Under the pieces are notes generated by a model. The model was not told the origin of the DNA and made no database searches. It saw only the letters and a list, made by a program, of their open reading frames with translations. From Nannocystis sp. RBIL2 (GTDB taxonomy: Bacteria > Myxococcota_A > Polyangia > Nannocystales > Nannocystaceae), in NCBI RefSeq assembly GCF_026626745.1, contig NZ_JAPNJW010000002.1:3062151-3126150 (forward strand): DNA of 64,000 bases. Reading direction: 5' to 3'. This document shows positions 26,419 through 35,452 of this stretch, piece by piece. The translations under genes and the position numbers were made by a program. Numbering within the stretch: position 1 is the first letter of the stretch; each line of letters opens with the position of its first letter.

Positions 26419-28110
26419 ATGGCGACCGCACCTGGCGGACTGTCGTCCTGCCCACCCATGAAGCCGGCCGAACGCAAAGTCGTCATCGCCTCCTCGCTCG
26501 GCACGCTGTTCGAGTGGTACGACTTCTTCCTGTACGGCGCGCTGGCGGCGGTCACCAGCAAGCACTTCTTCTCGGCGGTCAACGACACCGCCGCGCTGAT
26601 CTTCGCCCTGCTCGCCTTCTCGGCCGGCTTCATCGTGCGCCCCTTCGGGGCGATGGTGTTCGGGCGCCTGGGCGATCGTTCGGGCCGCAAGCGCACCTTC
26701 CTGATCACCATCGTCACCATGGGCCTCGCCACCGTGTTGGTCGGCTGCCTGCCCTCGTACGAGCAGATCGGCCTGGCCGCCCCCGTGTTGCTGATTTTTC
26801 TGCGCCTGCTGCAGGGCCTGGCGCTGGGCGGCGAATACGGCGGAGCGGCGATCTACGTCGCCGAGCACGCCCCGGCGGACCGCCGCGGCGAACACACCGG
26901 GTGGATCCAGACCATGGCGGCTGGCGGCCTGCTGTTGTCGCTCGGCATGATCGTCGCCACTCGCGCCTCCGTGGGCGAGGACGCCTTCGCCGAGTGGGGC
27001 TGGCGCGTCCCGTTCCTGCTGTCGGCGCTGCTCCTGGCGGTGTCGATTTGGGTCCGGCTGTCGCTGGACGAATCGCCGGTGTTCCGGCGCATGCAAGCCG
27101 AGGGTCGGCTGTCCAAGGCGCCCTTGCGCGAGGCTTACGGGCAGTGGCGCTACCTCAAGCTCGGCCTCGCCGCCTTGTTCGGGATCATCGCCGGACAGGC
27201 CACTCTCTGGTACACGGGCCAGTTCTACACCCTGTACTTCCTCACCCAGACCCTCAAGGTCGACGGCCTAACCGCGAACCTCCTGGTCGGCGTGGCGGTG
27301 GCCGTGTCCGCGCCGTTCTACGTGCTGTTCGGCCGCGTATCCGATCGCATCGGGCGCAAGCCCCTGATCGTCGGCGGCTGTCTGCTCGCGGCGCTGCTGT
27401 ACCTGCCGATCTTCAAGGCGATCACGCACCACGCCAACCCGGCGCTGGAAGCAGCGCGCCATTCGGCGCCGGTGGAATTGGTCGCCGACCCGGCGCGCTG
27501 CGCCTTCCAGTTCAACCCGATCGGCGAGGCCGACTTCATCAGCTCGTGCGACATCGCCAAGAGCGTCCTGGCGCGCAACGCTGCGAGCTACACGAACGTG
27601 CCGGCGGCGCCCGGGAGCGTGGCAGTGGTGCGCATCGGCGGCCTCGAGCTCCCGGCCTTCGAGGGCGACGGCATGGACGAGGCGGCGCGCGAGGCCGCGA
27701 TCGCCCGCTTCGACGCGCAGGTCGTCGCCAGCTTGCGCGACGCGGGCTACCCCTCCGAAGCCGACCCGAAGACGCAAAACAGGCCGGTCCTGGTCCTGCT
27801 GCTGTTGGTATTGAGCATCCTCTCGGCGATGACCTACGCCCCGGTGGCAGCGACATTGGTCGAGCTGTTCCCGGCGCGCATCCGCTACACCGCGATGTCG
27901 ATCCCCTACCACGCCGGCAACGGCTGGATCGGCGGCCTGCTGCCGCCGATGGCCTTCGCCCTGGTGGCTGCCACCGGCGACCCGTACGCAGGCCTCTGGT
28001 ACCCACTCTTCTTCGCGGTGCTCACGGTCGTCGTCGGCACCCTGCTGCTCCCCGAGACACGCGGCGCCGACATCGACGCCGATCGCGACGCGGCATCGAA
28101 GGTGCTGTAA
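26419..28110 (+). CDS. MFS transporter of the MHS (metabolite:H+ symporter) family
   Basis: I use the ATG at 26419 (563 aa); an ATG at 26458 is also possible. The first helix begins SSLGTLFEWYDFFLYGALA, typical of the MHS family (ProP, KgtP, ShiA). The loop 2/3 motif GRLGDRSGRKRTFL and its second-half copy GRVSDRIGRKPLIV are present. About 12 helices are predicted. A long extra loop of roughly 150 residues between helices 8 and 9 (QFNPIGEADFISSCDIAKS) is not seen in the short E. coli members but occurs in some related proteins. It should import an organic acid or osmolyte with protons; the substrate is unknown. Confidence 0.9.
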   Translation: MATAPGGLSSCPPMKPAERKVVIASSLGTLFEWYDFFLYGALAAVTSKHFFSAVNDTAALIFALLAFSAGFIVRPFGAMVFGRLGDRSGRKRTFLITIVTMGLATVLVGCLPSYEQIGLAAPVLLIFLRLLQGLALGGEYGGAAIYVAEHAPADRRGEHTGWIQTMAAGGLLLSLGMIVATRASVGEDAFAEWGWRVPFLLSALLLAVSIWVRLSLDESPVFRRMQAEGRLSKAPLREAYGQWRYLKLGLAALFGIIAGQATLWYTGQFYTLYFLTQTLKVDGLTANLLVGVAVAVSAPFYVLFGRVSDRIGRKPLIVGGCLLAALLYLPIFKAITHHANPALEAARHSAPVELVADPARCAFQFNPIGEADFISSCDIAKSVLARNAASYTNVPAAPGSVAVVRIGGLELPAFEGDGMDEAAREAAIARFDAQVVASLRDAGYPSEADPKTQNRPVLVLLLLVLSILSAMTYAPVAATLVELFPARIRYTAMSIPYHAGNGWIGGLLPPMAFALVAATGDPYAGLWYPLFFAVLTVVVGTLLLPETRGADIDADRDAASKVL

Positions 28111-28170
28111 ATGACGGCTGCCGAAGCGGGCCGCGAGCGTGTGATGCGACAAGCGACGACTGGGTATGCG

Positions 28171-28287
28171 TCATGCCCGCCTGGCCGCGGATGAGCTTAG
28201 CAGCTCGGGCAGCTGCGCGAGGTTGCGGCTCATCGCCGATTGCGTGATGTGCAGCCGCAGCGCGACCGACAGCCGCAGCTCGCTCAT
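28171..28287 (-). pseudogene. possible LysR-type regulator fragment
   Basis: A minus-strand frame from 28287 reads MSELRLSVALRLHITQSAMS, then RNLAQLPELL, and stops after 38 residues. The ALRLHITQSAMSRNLAQL part closely matches the recognition helix of LysR-type regulators, but there is no effector domain. The same frame extends upstream to an ATG at 28368 that overlaps the stop of the neighbouring gene (TGATG). That extension runs through the 14-bp repeat and is probably fortuitous. It is best read as a decayed regulator next to the transporter. Confidence 0.35.
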
Positions 28288-28330
28288 CGCCGCCGGCAGC
28301 GTGACACGCTCGATCCGCTGCGCCGGAGCA

Positions 28331-28352
28331 CATGTCCCATGAGACATGCGCA
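28331..28352. repeat. 14-bp repeat cores at 7-bp spacing
   Basis: CATG occurs at 28331, 28338 and 28345, so the outer pair is 14 bp apart with a core at the half-way point. It sits between the convergent transporter gene and the gene ending at 28368. Confidence 0.6.
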
Positions 28353-28367
28353 GTTCGACCTGGGCCA

Positions 28368-29939
28368 TCAGGCGTGCAGCAGGAGGACCGCGTCGGCGCC
28401 GAGCCATCGCTGGACCGCCTGCGCCTCGAGCCGGCTGAGACCGCGAGCGCACAGGCCCGCCACGACTTCGTCGGCGGGCGTCGAGCGCGGGAGCGATGCC
28501 GCGGCGAGGCGCGCGACGAGCCCCTCCGCCTCCCAGTAGCCTCGCTTGGGCCAGTACCACACGAACGCGGATTCGGCCCCCCGCGTGATGTAGTGCGCGA
28601 CGGTGCCGAAGGAGCGCCGCTCGCCGCGGTCGACGAACACGACCTCGGCCCTGTCCGACGACGTGCCGGGTTCCTGGATCAGGAACGTGCTGCCCTCCGC
28701 CTGCAGGTCGTCGAACATCGCCACGAACTCGTCGGCGTCGGACGCATGCCAGCGGAACGCCTCGAAGCCGAGCAGGTTGAGCCGGCCCCCGTGGTTGCCC
28801 GCACCGCTGCTGCCGACCTCGGCCAGCATGTCCTTGAAGACCCAGCCGAAGTGCATCGGGCCGGCCTCGGCGGCGAGCGCGTGCGCATGCGCGGGGAGCC
28901 GGCTGGCAAGCGCGGCGAGAGCGGCCGCGGAGACGGGGGAGCCGACATTGTCGTGCAGGACGTGAATGTCCGGACGCATGGAGAACACGCGGATCCAGCA
29001 ACGAAGCAGCTGCGCGAGCGTCAGGCCGTAGGTGTCGACCTGCGCGGCGCGCAGATCCTCGCTCGCGCGCGTCACGGCCGCCGGATCGCCGGTCTTCTGG
29101 CGCAGCAAGCCGACATCGAGGTCGGCCCGCGCCTCGACCTGCCGTTCGGAATCGGAGAATGCGGACGAAGCAGCAGGATCGGGGCGGCCGTCGCGCTGCG
29201 CGTCTGCGACGGCGATCCAGCGATCATCCCGCTTGAAGACGAGGCCGCCGTTCTGGAAGTCGACGTCCTCGTACATGAAGCGGACGCACATGGCACCGTC
29301 GCGGTCGACGGCGCCCCAGCGGTCGCCCTCTCGCCAGGGGAGAATGCCGTTCGTCCGGTCGAGGACGCTGTCGTGGGCGTTCGTCCACGCGATGACATTT
29401 TCACCGCTCTCGTTGTACGTGGCCAGCAGCTTGTGGAGATACCAATGCTCGTCGTCGCGCTTGAACGTGTAGATATTGCCGGGGTCGGCCTTGAGCCACC
29501 CGTCGACCTGCTCCGACTTCAGCTGGTCGCCGACCTTGATGCGGGCGAGGTGCGCGGGATCGCTGAAAAAGACCTCCAGGTGATAGGAGGTCGGGAGCTT
29601 CATCGCCGCGATCATCTTCTCGAGGGCGGCGTCGTGATCGATGTTCTCCCAGTCGATGTAATTCTCGATCGCGGTGATGCGCGTCCTGGCGATGAACTTG
29701 TCGACGTTCTGCAGATCCAGGAGGTACTCCCCTTGTTCGTGCAGAGACAGCGGCGCCAGCAGCGGCTTCAAGGCCCGACATATGGCGAAGTCACCGCGGC
29801 GACTCCACGCCAGGGTCCTCAGGACGAAGAATCGCGAGACCGCCATTCGCCGGACGCCGTCCGTGCTCTTGATCTTGAAGGTCACCGACGATCTTTCGGA
29901 ATCTACCTCGGCGACCTCCAACGAGAATTTTGTCGACAT
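28368..29939 (-). CDS. hypothetical 523-aa protein
   Basis: The start ATG at 29939 gives MSTKFSLEVAEVDSERSSVTF. I do not recognise the family. Visible elements are a charged N-terminal beta-rich part, a WG-repeat-like stretch (GILPWREGDRWGAVDRDGA) near residue 200, and a long mixed C-terminal domain (VDTYGLTLAQLLRCWIRVFSM, then PAHAHALAAEAGPMHFGWVF). No signal peptide or membrane segment is seen. Third-position composition is strongly coding. It is preceded by a 333-bp region shared with the divergent type III polyketide synthase gene. Confidence 0.75.
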   Translation of the reverse strand: MSTKFSLEVAEVDSERSSVTFKIKSTDGVRRMAVSRFFVLRTLAWSRRGDFAICRALKPLLAPLSLHEQGEYLLDLQNVDKFIARTRITAIENYIDWENIDHDAALEKMIAAMKLPTSYHLEVFFSDPAHLARIKVGDQLKSEQVDGWLKADPGNIYTFKRDDEHWYLHKLLATYNESGENVIAWTNAHDSVLDRTNGILPWREGDRWGAVDRDGAMCVRFMYEDVDFQNGGLVFKRDDRWIAVADAQRDGRPDPAASSAFSDSERQVEARADLDVGLLRQKTGDPAAVTRASEDLRAAQVDTYGLTLAQLLRCWIRVFSMRPDIHVLHDNVGSPVSAAALAALASRLPAHAHALAAEAGPMHFGWVFKDMLAEVGSSGAGNHGGRLNLLGFEAFRWHASDADEFVAMFDDLQAEGSTFLIQEPGTSSDRAEVVFVDRGERRSFGTVAHYITRGAESAFVWYWPKRGYWEAEGLVARLAAASLPRSTPADEVVAGLCARGLSRLEAQAVQRWLGADAVLLLHA

Positions 29940-30272
29940 GAGTCGTGTTCGCTCGCGGCAGCGCTGGTAACACGCAGGGGTGGTGGCGTCAACGACGGGA
30001 CATGATCGATCCGGTGATGCCGAGCGATTGCGAGCCGCCTTGACGTCGACTTGACCGCGCTTGCGCTCGAACGCCTCGCCTCAATATGCACACGACACCG
30101 CCCCGGTATCGCCCACGGGCCGAGATGAAATATGTCCGCAATTGTTTGCGGGGCGGTGGGCACTTACCGAGACGAGTCGACCGCGTCCCGCGCGCGCTCC
30201 GGCTCGGCGAACCAAGCGCCGTCACCCATGATGACGCGAATGTCCTCGGTCGAGAGGACGGAGGCCTTGACC
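29940..30272. other. divergent intergenic region before the type III PKS
   Basis: This 333-bp region holds no gene. A small perfect inverted repeat, CCGCAA-TTGT-TTGCGG (30136-30151), could be an operator. GGAGG at 30260-30264 is the ribosome site of the polyketide synthase gene. Confidence 0.45.
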
Positions 30273-31394
30273 ATGTCCGAATCTCTATACTTCGATTCCA
30301 CGCATCCGGCCGCGGAGGCGGCGTCCGAACCCGGCAATCTTCCGGCGGCGAGCTTCAGCCCGATGCCGTGGCCGGTGCAGCCGCGTATCGGCGGCCTCGC
30401 GGTCGCGCGACCGGGCCGCGTATTGTCGCAGGACGACGCACTCGCGCTGTTTGGGCTCGCGGGCGACGCGTTCGCCGAGTCGTTGTTCGCGCGCTCGGGC
30501 GTCCGCTCGCGCCGGCTCGCCCTGACGCCGGAGCTGTCGAAGACCACGCTGCAGCAGCGCACCGAGCACACGGAGGAGCAACTGCTCATCATGGCGAGCG
30601 AGGCCATCGACCAGCTCGGGATCGATCCGTCGCGGATCGGCACGGTCATATCCTCGACGCTCTGGTCGCTCGGCGGCCCCTCGCTCGCGCATCGCCTCGT
30701 CGAGCGCTACGGTCTGCGCCCCGACACGGACAAATATCATATCGTCGGCGTCGGCTGCGTCAGCTCGGTCCCGCTGCTCCGGCTCGCCGCGCAGGCGCTC
30801 GCAGCCGACCCGCTGCGGCAGGTGCTGGTCGTCGCGGCCGAGTGCTCGAGCGGCCTCTTGACCGCGGTACGCGCGGACGAGCGGACCAAGATCGTCGGCT
30901 CGGCCCTGTTCGCCGACGGCTGCGCCGCGGTGCTCCTGTCGGCCGGACCGGGCGCCGGCGGCCCCGCCGTGCTCGCTACTCGCGTCCATCAGGTCCCCGG
31001 GAGCCTCGACAAGGTCCACATCAAGGTGGCGGGCGACGAGAGCAGCATGTTCATGACGCGCGAGCTGCCGAGCATCGTCGACGCGCAACTGGGCGGCGTC
31101 ACCGACAGCTTCCTCGCGCAGCAAGGCCTGCGCCCGGCCGCGATCCGCCACTGGCTCGTGCATCCCGGCGGGCCGGGCATCCTCGAGGCGGCGCAGCGCT
31201 CGCTCGGGCTCACGCGCGAGCAGCTGTCGGCGAGCTGGGACGTCCTGGCCCAGCACGGCAACATGGGGACCGCGACGAGCCTGTATGTCTTGGACCGGAC
31301 GCAGCGGCAGCACACGCCGCGCCCCGGCGACCTCGGCCTGATGATCACCGTCGGCCCGGGCATCACGATCGGCCACATGCTGCTCCGCTGGTGA
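30273..31394 (+). CDS. type III polyketide synthase (chalcone/stilbene synthase-like)
   Basis: The ATG at 30273 has GGAGG 8 bp upstream and gives 373 aa, the usual length. The catalytic triad is visible: Cys162 in VGVGCVSSVPLLR, His297 in WLVHPGGPGILE and Asn330 in QHGNMGTATSLYVL. The MTRELPSIVD and GLMITVGPGITIG segments are also typical. It should condense a starter acyl-CoA with malonyl-CoA units to a pyrone or phenolic product. No methyltransferase, oxidase or CoA ligase gene is adjacent, so tailoring steps are not visible. A hairpin follows the stop directly. Confidence 0.93.
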   Translation: MSESLYFDSTHPAAEAASEPGNLPAASFSPMPWPVQPRIGGLAVARPGRVLSQDDALALFGLAGDAFAESLFARSGVRSRRLALTPELSKTTLQQRTEHTEEQLLIMASEAIDQLGIDPSRIGTVISSTLWSLGGPSLAHRLVERYGLRPDTDKYHIVGVGCVSSVPLLRLAAQALAADPLRQVLVVAAECSSGLLTAVRADERTKIVGSALFADGCAAVLLSAGPGAGGPAVLATRVHQVPGSLDKVHIKVAGDESSMFMTRELPSIVDAQLGGVTDSFLAQQGLRPAAIRHWLVHPGGPGILEAAQRSLGLTREQLSASWDVLAQHGNMGTATSLYVLDRTQRQHTPRPGDLGLMITVGPGITIGHMLLRW

Positions 31395-31395
31395 G

Positions 31396-31429
31396 CCGCG
31401 ACCACGGCTCACCCGCGTCGCGGTCGCGG
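31396..31429 (+). terminator. hairpin after the type III PKS gene
   Basis: CCGCGACC (31396-31403) pairs perfectly with GGTCGCGG (31422-31429), starting two bases after the stop codon. No T-run follows. Confidence 0.4.
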
Positions 31430-31942
31430 ACCAAGGCTGCGACGCGGCGGCATGCGGTGAGAAGCCTGACCCTTGGTTCAGGTGATGCCGCCAGACGGTC
31501 CGCCCGGGCTCAGGCCGCTGAGAGAGCGTCGATGCCGGACCGCATGCGTTGACGCAATTCGGCGACGAGCATCCCGGTCCGGGCAGCGTGCCCCGCCAGT
31601 CGCCGCCCCTCGCGCGAAATTGGGGCTTGCGCGAGCGGGCCTGGTGATGTCATTCTGTCGGCGACATGTTCGCGTTCATTCGCCTGCGCTGAGCTTCGCA
31701 GTACCGCCCGCAGATCGCGTGCTCCGGTCGATCCGGCGCGTAGGTCGCGAGTGCGAGTGCTGCGGTGCCGTGCCCGCATTTCCGTCCCTTCAGTCCCACG
31801 GAATGCCCGGGCGCGGCGTCTCATGCCGCCGAAAGACGCAGCCGCGTCGAGACGTCGTCTCGCCGCGCCGGGCACATGAGCCGCGCGCACGGGCTTCCCA
31901 GCTCGCTCGGGCCTACGGGCCGCGAGCGGAGGAGTCCATCGT
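31430..31942. other. leader region of the HflX-Mph fusion gene
   Basis: About 510 bp holds no convincing gene. Two units of the 14-bp repeat are present (CATT at 31651, CATG at 31665). A GGAGGAG ribosome site lies 8 bp before the start at 31943. Macrolide resistance genes are often attenuated through short leader peptides, but I could not identify one with confidence. Confidence 0.4.
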
Positions 31943-34153
31943 ATGACCAAACATTCCAGGCATCCTTCCACCGTGCGCTCCATGCCGCGGGCCCTCGTGC
32001 TCGGCCGGCAGTTCCCTGGCGACACCGACGCATCCGTGCACACGGCCCTCGAGGAGCTCGAGAACCTGCTCGCCCAGCTCGAGGTCCGCGTCGTCGCCAC
32101 CCTGATCCAGCGCCACCGGAGCGCCGATCCTACCCTCGGCGAGGGCAAGCTCGCCGAGATCGCGGCGCGCGTCGCAGAGCTCCGCGGCGACGCCCAAGAG
32201 GAGGAGAAGCTCCTCCTCGTCGTCGACGACGCGCTGAGCCCCGTCCAGCTCCGCGCCCTCGAGGACGCGCTCGCGGACGTCGAGGTGATCGACCGCGCCA
32301 GCGTGATCCTCCGGATCTTCGAGAAACACGCGCGGACCCGGGTCGCGCGGCTCGAGGTCGAGATCGCCGCGCTCACCCACGCGCTCCCGCGTGTCCGCGA
32401 GGACAGGTCGCTCGGCGGGCGCGAAGGCGGCGGCGGCGGCCGTGGCGAGCGCGGTCACAGCAACGTCACCCTGAAGAAGCAGGAGCTGCGCGAACGTATC
32501 GCCGGCCTGCGCCGGGAGCTCGCGGGCCTGCGCGCCGCCGAGGAGACGCAGCGAGCGCGCCGCAAGGACCTGCCTCGCGCGGCCCTGGTCGGCTACACCA
32601 ACGCGGGCAAGTCGTCGCTGATGCGCGCGCTGACGGGGAGCGAAGTGCTGGTCGAGGACCGGCTGTTCGCCACCCTCGACACCACCGTGCGGGCGCTGTC
32701 GCCGGAGACCGCCCCGCGGATCCTGGTGTCGGACACCGTCGGCTTCATCCGCGAATTGCCGCACGAGCTCGTCGCGTCGTTCCACGCGACCCTCGCCGAG
32801 GCGCGCGACGCCGGGCTCCTGCTCGTCGTCGTCGACGCGTCGGACCCGCAGTGGCGCACGCAGCTCGCGGTGACCCGCGAGGCGCTGGCGACCATCGGCG
32901 CGGGCGCGGTGCCCTCTCGGGTGCTCCTCAACAAGATCGACCGGGTCGACGCGGCGACCCGTGCGGCGCTGGCCGAGGAGCTGCCGGCGGCGCTGCAGAT
33001 CTGCGCGCACGCGCCGGAAGACGTCGCACGCCTGCGCGCGGCGCTGATCGAGGCGTTCGACGCGTCGCAGGTCGACGACGTGCTCGAGGTGCCGTTCACG
33101 GAGGGGCACCTGCTCGGGGAGATCCGCGCGCACGCTCACGTGCTCGCGGAGACGTACACCGAGGCCGGGGCGCTGCTCCGCGTGCGCGCGCTGCCGGCGG
33201 CGCTCGAGCGCTGGCGCGGCCTGCTGTCGACGGTGCGGCCGATCACGAGCCCGGCGGAGCTGCTCGCGGTCATCTGCCGGCACGGGCTCGAGCTGCAGGC
33301 CGAGGACGCCGACTTCGATCGCACGGGGCTCGATTTCCTCGTCGTGCATGCGCGCGACGAGGCGGGGACGCCGTGGATCGTGCGGACGCCGCGTCGCCCC
33401 GACGTGACTGCGTCGGCCTACGTCGAGGCGCGGGTGCTCCGGCTGGTGCGCCCGCGCCTGCCGGTGGCCGCTCCCGAATGGCGGGTGCATGCACCCGACG
33501 TGATCGCGTACCCGCGGATCTCCGGCACCCCGGCGGTGACGATGACGCCGGAGGGCCCGCAGTGGAACATCCTCGATCCGGCGGCGCCGTCCGAGGCGTT
33601 CATCGAGTCGTTCGCGCACGCGCTCGCGGCGTTGCAGTCGATCACGCCGGAAGCTGCGAGCCGCGCGGGCGTGCCGACGTCGACGATCGCGGAGGTGCGC
33701 GCGGCGCTGTCGCGGTCGATGGACGCGACCCGCGAGGCGCTGCAGCCCTCGGAGGCGGTGTGGCAGCGCTGGCAGCGCTGGCTGGCCGACGACGCGATGT
33801 GGCCGCAGCACGTGGCGCTGGTGCACGGGGACCTGCACCCGGGCCACATGCTCCTCGGGGCAGACGGGCGACTGGTCGGGATCCTCGACTGGACGGAGGC
33901 TCGGGTGACCGACCCCTCGATCGACCTGGCGCTGTTCTGCGGGTGCTTCGGGCGGCCGGCCCTCGCGCAGCTGGTCGAACGCTTCGCGCAAGCGGGCGGG
34001 ACGACGTGGCCGCGCCTGGTCGATCACGCCGCGGAGCGCTGGGCCGCCTTCCCGATGCTCATCGCCGAGTGGGCGCTCCGCACCGACAATCCGACGGTGC
34101 TCGAGCACGCGCGCGGACAGCTCGCGGCGGTCACTGCCGAGACCGCCGCGTAA
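31943..34153 (+). CDS. fusion of HflX-type GTPase and macrolide 2'-phosphotransferase
   Basis: The protein has 736 aa from the ATG at 31943 (GGAGGAG upstream). Residues 15-210 form the HflX N-terminal and helical domains. Residues 213-375 are the GTPase with GYTNAGKSS (217-225), TLDTT (244-248), SDTVGFI (263-269) and NKID (330-333). The usual GPGETQLE linker motif is replaced by a Gly-rich stretch near 158-170. Residues 376-432 resemble the HflX C-terminal domain. Residues 440-736 match Mph(A)/Mph(B)-type macrolide kinases: WIVRTPRRPDV, HGDLHPGH (628-635) with catalytic Asp630, and ILDWTEARVTDPSIDLA with the metal Asp649. HflX splits stalled or drug-bound ribosomes; Mph inactivates macrolides with GTP. 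One protein combining both would rescue ribosomes and modify the drug; that coupling is inference. Confidence 0.9.
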   Translation: MTKHSRHPSTVRSMPRALVLGRQFPGDTDASVHTALEELENLLAQLEVRVVATLIQRHRSADPTLGEGKLAEIAARVAELRGDAQEEEKLLLVVDDALSPVQLRALEDALADVEVIDRASVILRIFEKHARTRVARLEVEIAALTHALPRVREDRSLGGREGGGGGRGERGHSNVTLKKQELRERIAGLRRELAGLRAAEETQRARRKDLPRAALVGYTNAGKSSLMRALTGSEVLVEDRLFATLDTTVRALSPETAPRILVSDTVGFIRELPHELVASFHATLAEARDAGLLLVVVDASDPQWRTQLAVTREALATIGAGAVPSRVLLNKIDRVDAATRAALAEELPAALQICAHAPEDVARLRAALIEAFDASQVDDVLEVPFTEGHLLGEIRAHAHVLAETYTEAGALLRVRALPAALERWRGLLSTVRPITSPAELLAVICRHGLELQAEDADFDRTGLDFLVVHARDEAGTPWIVRTPRRPDVTASAYVEARVLRLVRPRLPVAAPEWRVHAPDVIAYPRISGTPAVTMTPEGPQWNILDPAAPSEAFIESFAHALAALQSITPEAASRAGVPTSTIAEVRAALSRSMDATREALQPSEAVWQRWQRWLADDAMWPQHVALVHGDLHPGHMLLGADGRLVGILDWTEARVTDPSIDLALFCGCFGRPALAQLVERFAQAGGTTWPRLVDHAAERWAAFPMLIAEWALRTDNPTVLEHARGQLAAVTAETAA

Positions 34154-34274
34154 GCGCGGCGAGTGTCGTGCCGACGACGCTGTCGCCGACCTGGCGCTCG
34201 AGACAGGTCAGGTCGGCGGCTTCGACTCTTCTGCGCCGTCGCGGAAGGGTAGTTCCGTTCAACCGGGAATTACC

Positions 34275-35160
34275 TCAGCCCCGCTCGGTGAAGCATTCGC
34301 CGCCCCCGACCCTGGTCGGGCCGAACTCGCCAGCCCCCGGCGGCGGCGACGGAGCTTGCATGTTCAGCGAGCTCGTCAGTCGCGGGAAGCAGCGCGTGCG
34401 TGCGTCGCCGAGCTCGCGGACGAGCTGGACGAGCGGCGGGCCGAACTCGTCGAAGGTCACCAATTCGAGGTTCAGCTCGGCGACTCGCGGCGACAGCCGC
34501 TCGCACTCGTCGCGGTGCACGAACGCATAGTGAGGGCCCGTGCTGCCTCGACAGTCGTCGACCACCGCGAGCAGCTCCGCGAGAAGACGCTCGTCCATGA
34601 AGCCGAAGCCGAAGAACGCGAAGCTCTTGTGCGCGAGGAAGCTGCGCAGGGTCGCCAGGGCCGCCGAGAACCGCCTCTGCAGCGAGGCCGAGTACAGGCG
34701 ATCGTAATCCTCGGACGTCAGGATGATCGAGTCGAGCTGCTGGATCATGCCATGAAGGTGCCAGACGGCCGGCTTCTCGGTCCTGCCCGCCAACGCGGCG
34801 AGATAATCTGCGGGTACTCCCGTCGGCCAGTACTCGCAGGCCGGCGGGCACCCGGTCGTAATTCGTAGTCACGACCACGTTGCTGCCGAGCGACCAGATC
34901 GATTCGGCCCACGCCAGAGTGCTCCGATCGATCTCGGCGATGTCCGGATCGAACTGATGCAGCAAGAATTCTCGCCACCCCCGAGGGAGCCTCGAGCGGG
35001 ATGCGTCGAGGCGGATGGCCTACTGCGCGATGGTTGCGAGGCACGCGCGAGGGTGAGGGTCGCGGAGGCTGCCGCCAGTGGCGGAATGGCGCAGGTTGGC
35101 CCGCGAGCAAACGCCGACGGACACGCCGCGCCGCAGCCCTTCCGCATGCAGGGACGACCC
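34275..35160 (-). pseudogene. decayed SIR2-like domain protein
   Basis: Minus-strand remnants lie in successive frames. A GVSVGVCSRANL-like start segment ends at an in-frame TAG at 35020-35022. The same frame then continues through WREFLLHQFDPDIAEIDRS and WSLGSNVVVTTNYDR, the conserved TTNYD signature of SIR2-like proteins. A frameshift moves the rest to another frame (CPPACEYWPTG, then KPAVWHLHGMI and ESIILTSEDYDRLY-like sequence, to 34275). The WHLHG and SEDYDR motifs are also typical of the family, whose members include NAD-degrading antiphage effectors. With both a nonsense codon and a frameshift it is almost certainly non-functional. The 5' limit is approximate. Confidence 0.75.
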
Positions 35161-35452
35161 TCGCGCATCGTGCCGGGCGCCAGGTGCGCCTGACCGCGAA
35201 CCGCGTTTCATGGATCCGTCCGCGCTCGACCTCGAGGACCTCTGGATCAGCCACGACTGCTCGATCCATCGGCCGACGATTTTCCGCGGGGGCTCTGACC
35301 GACACATCCCAGCGCCGCGCGCCTCGTCGCCCAAAGGAATGCGGCCTCTCCCCAGAGCACGAAACACAAGCCGCTACCGGCTCGTCCGCGCACCTCGACC
35401 GCGAGCCAGCGTCGATTCAGGCGCCGCGGGGCCTGTGTTACAAGCTCGGGTC

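Noticed and set aside
31473..31946. A 157-codon frame ending in ATGA overlap with the HflX-Mph start
   Set aside because: The overlap looks like coupling, but the sequence is Arg/Pro-rich, has no motif and includes repeat units; probably chance.
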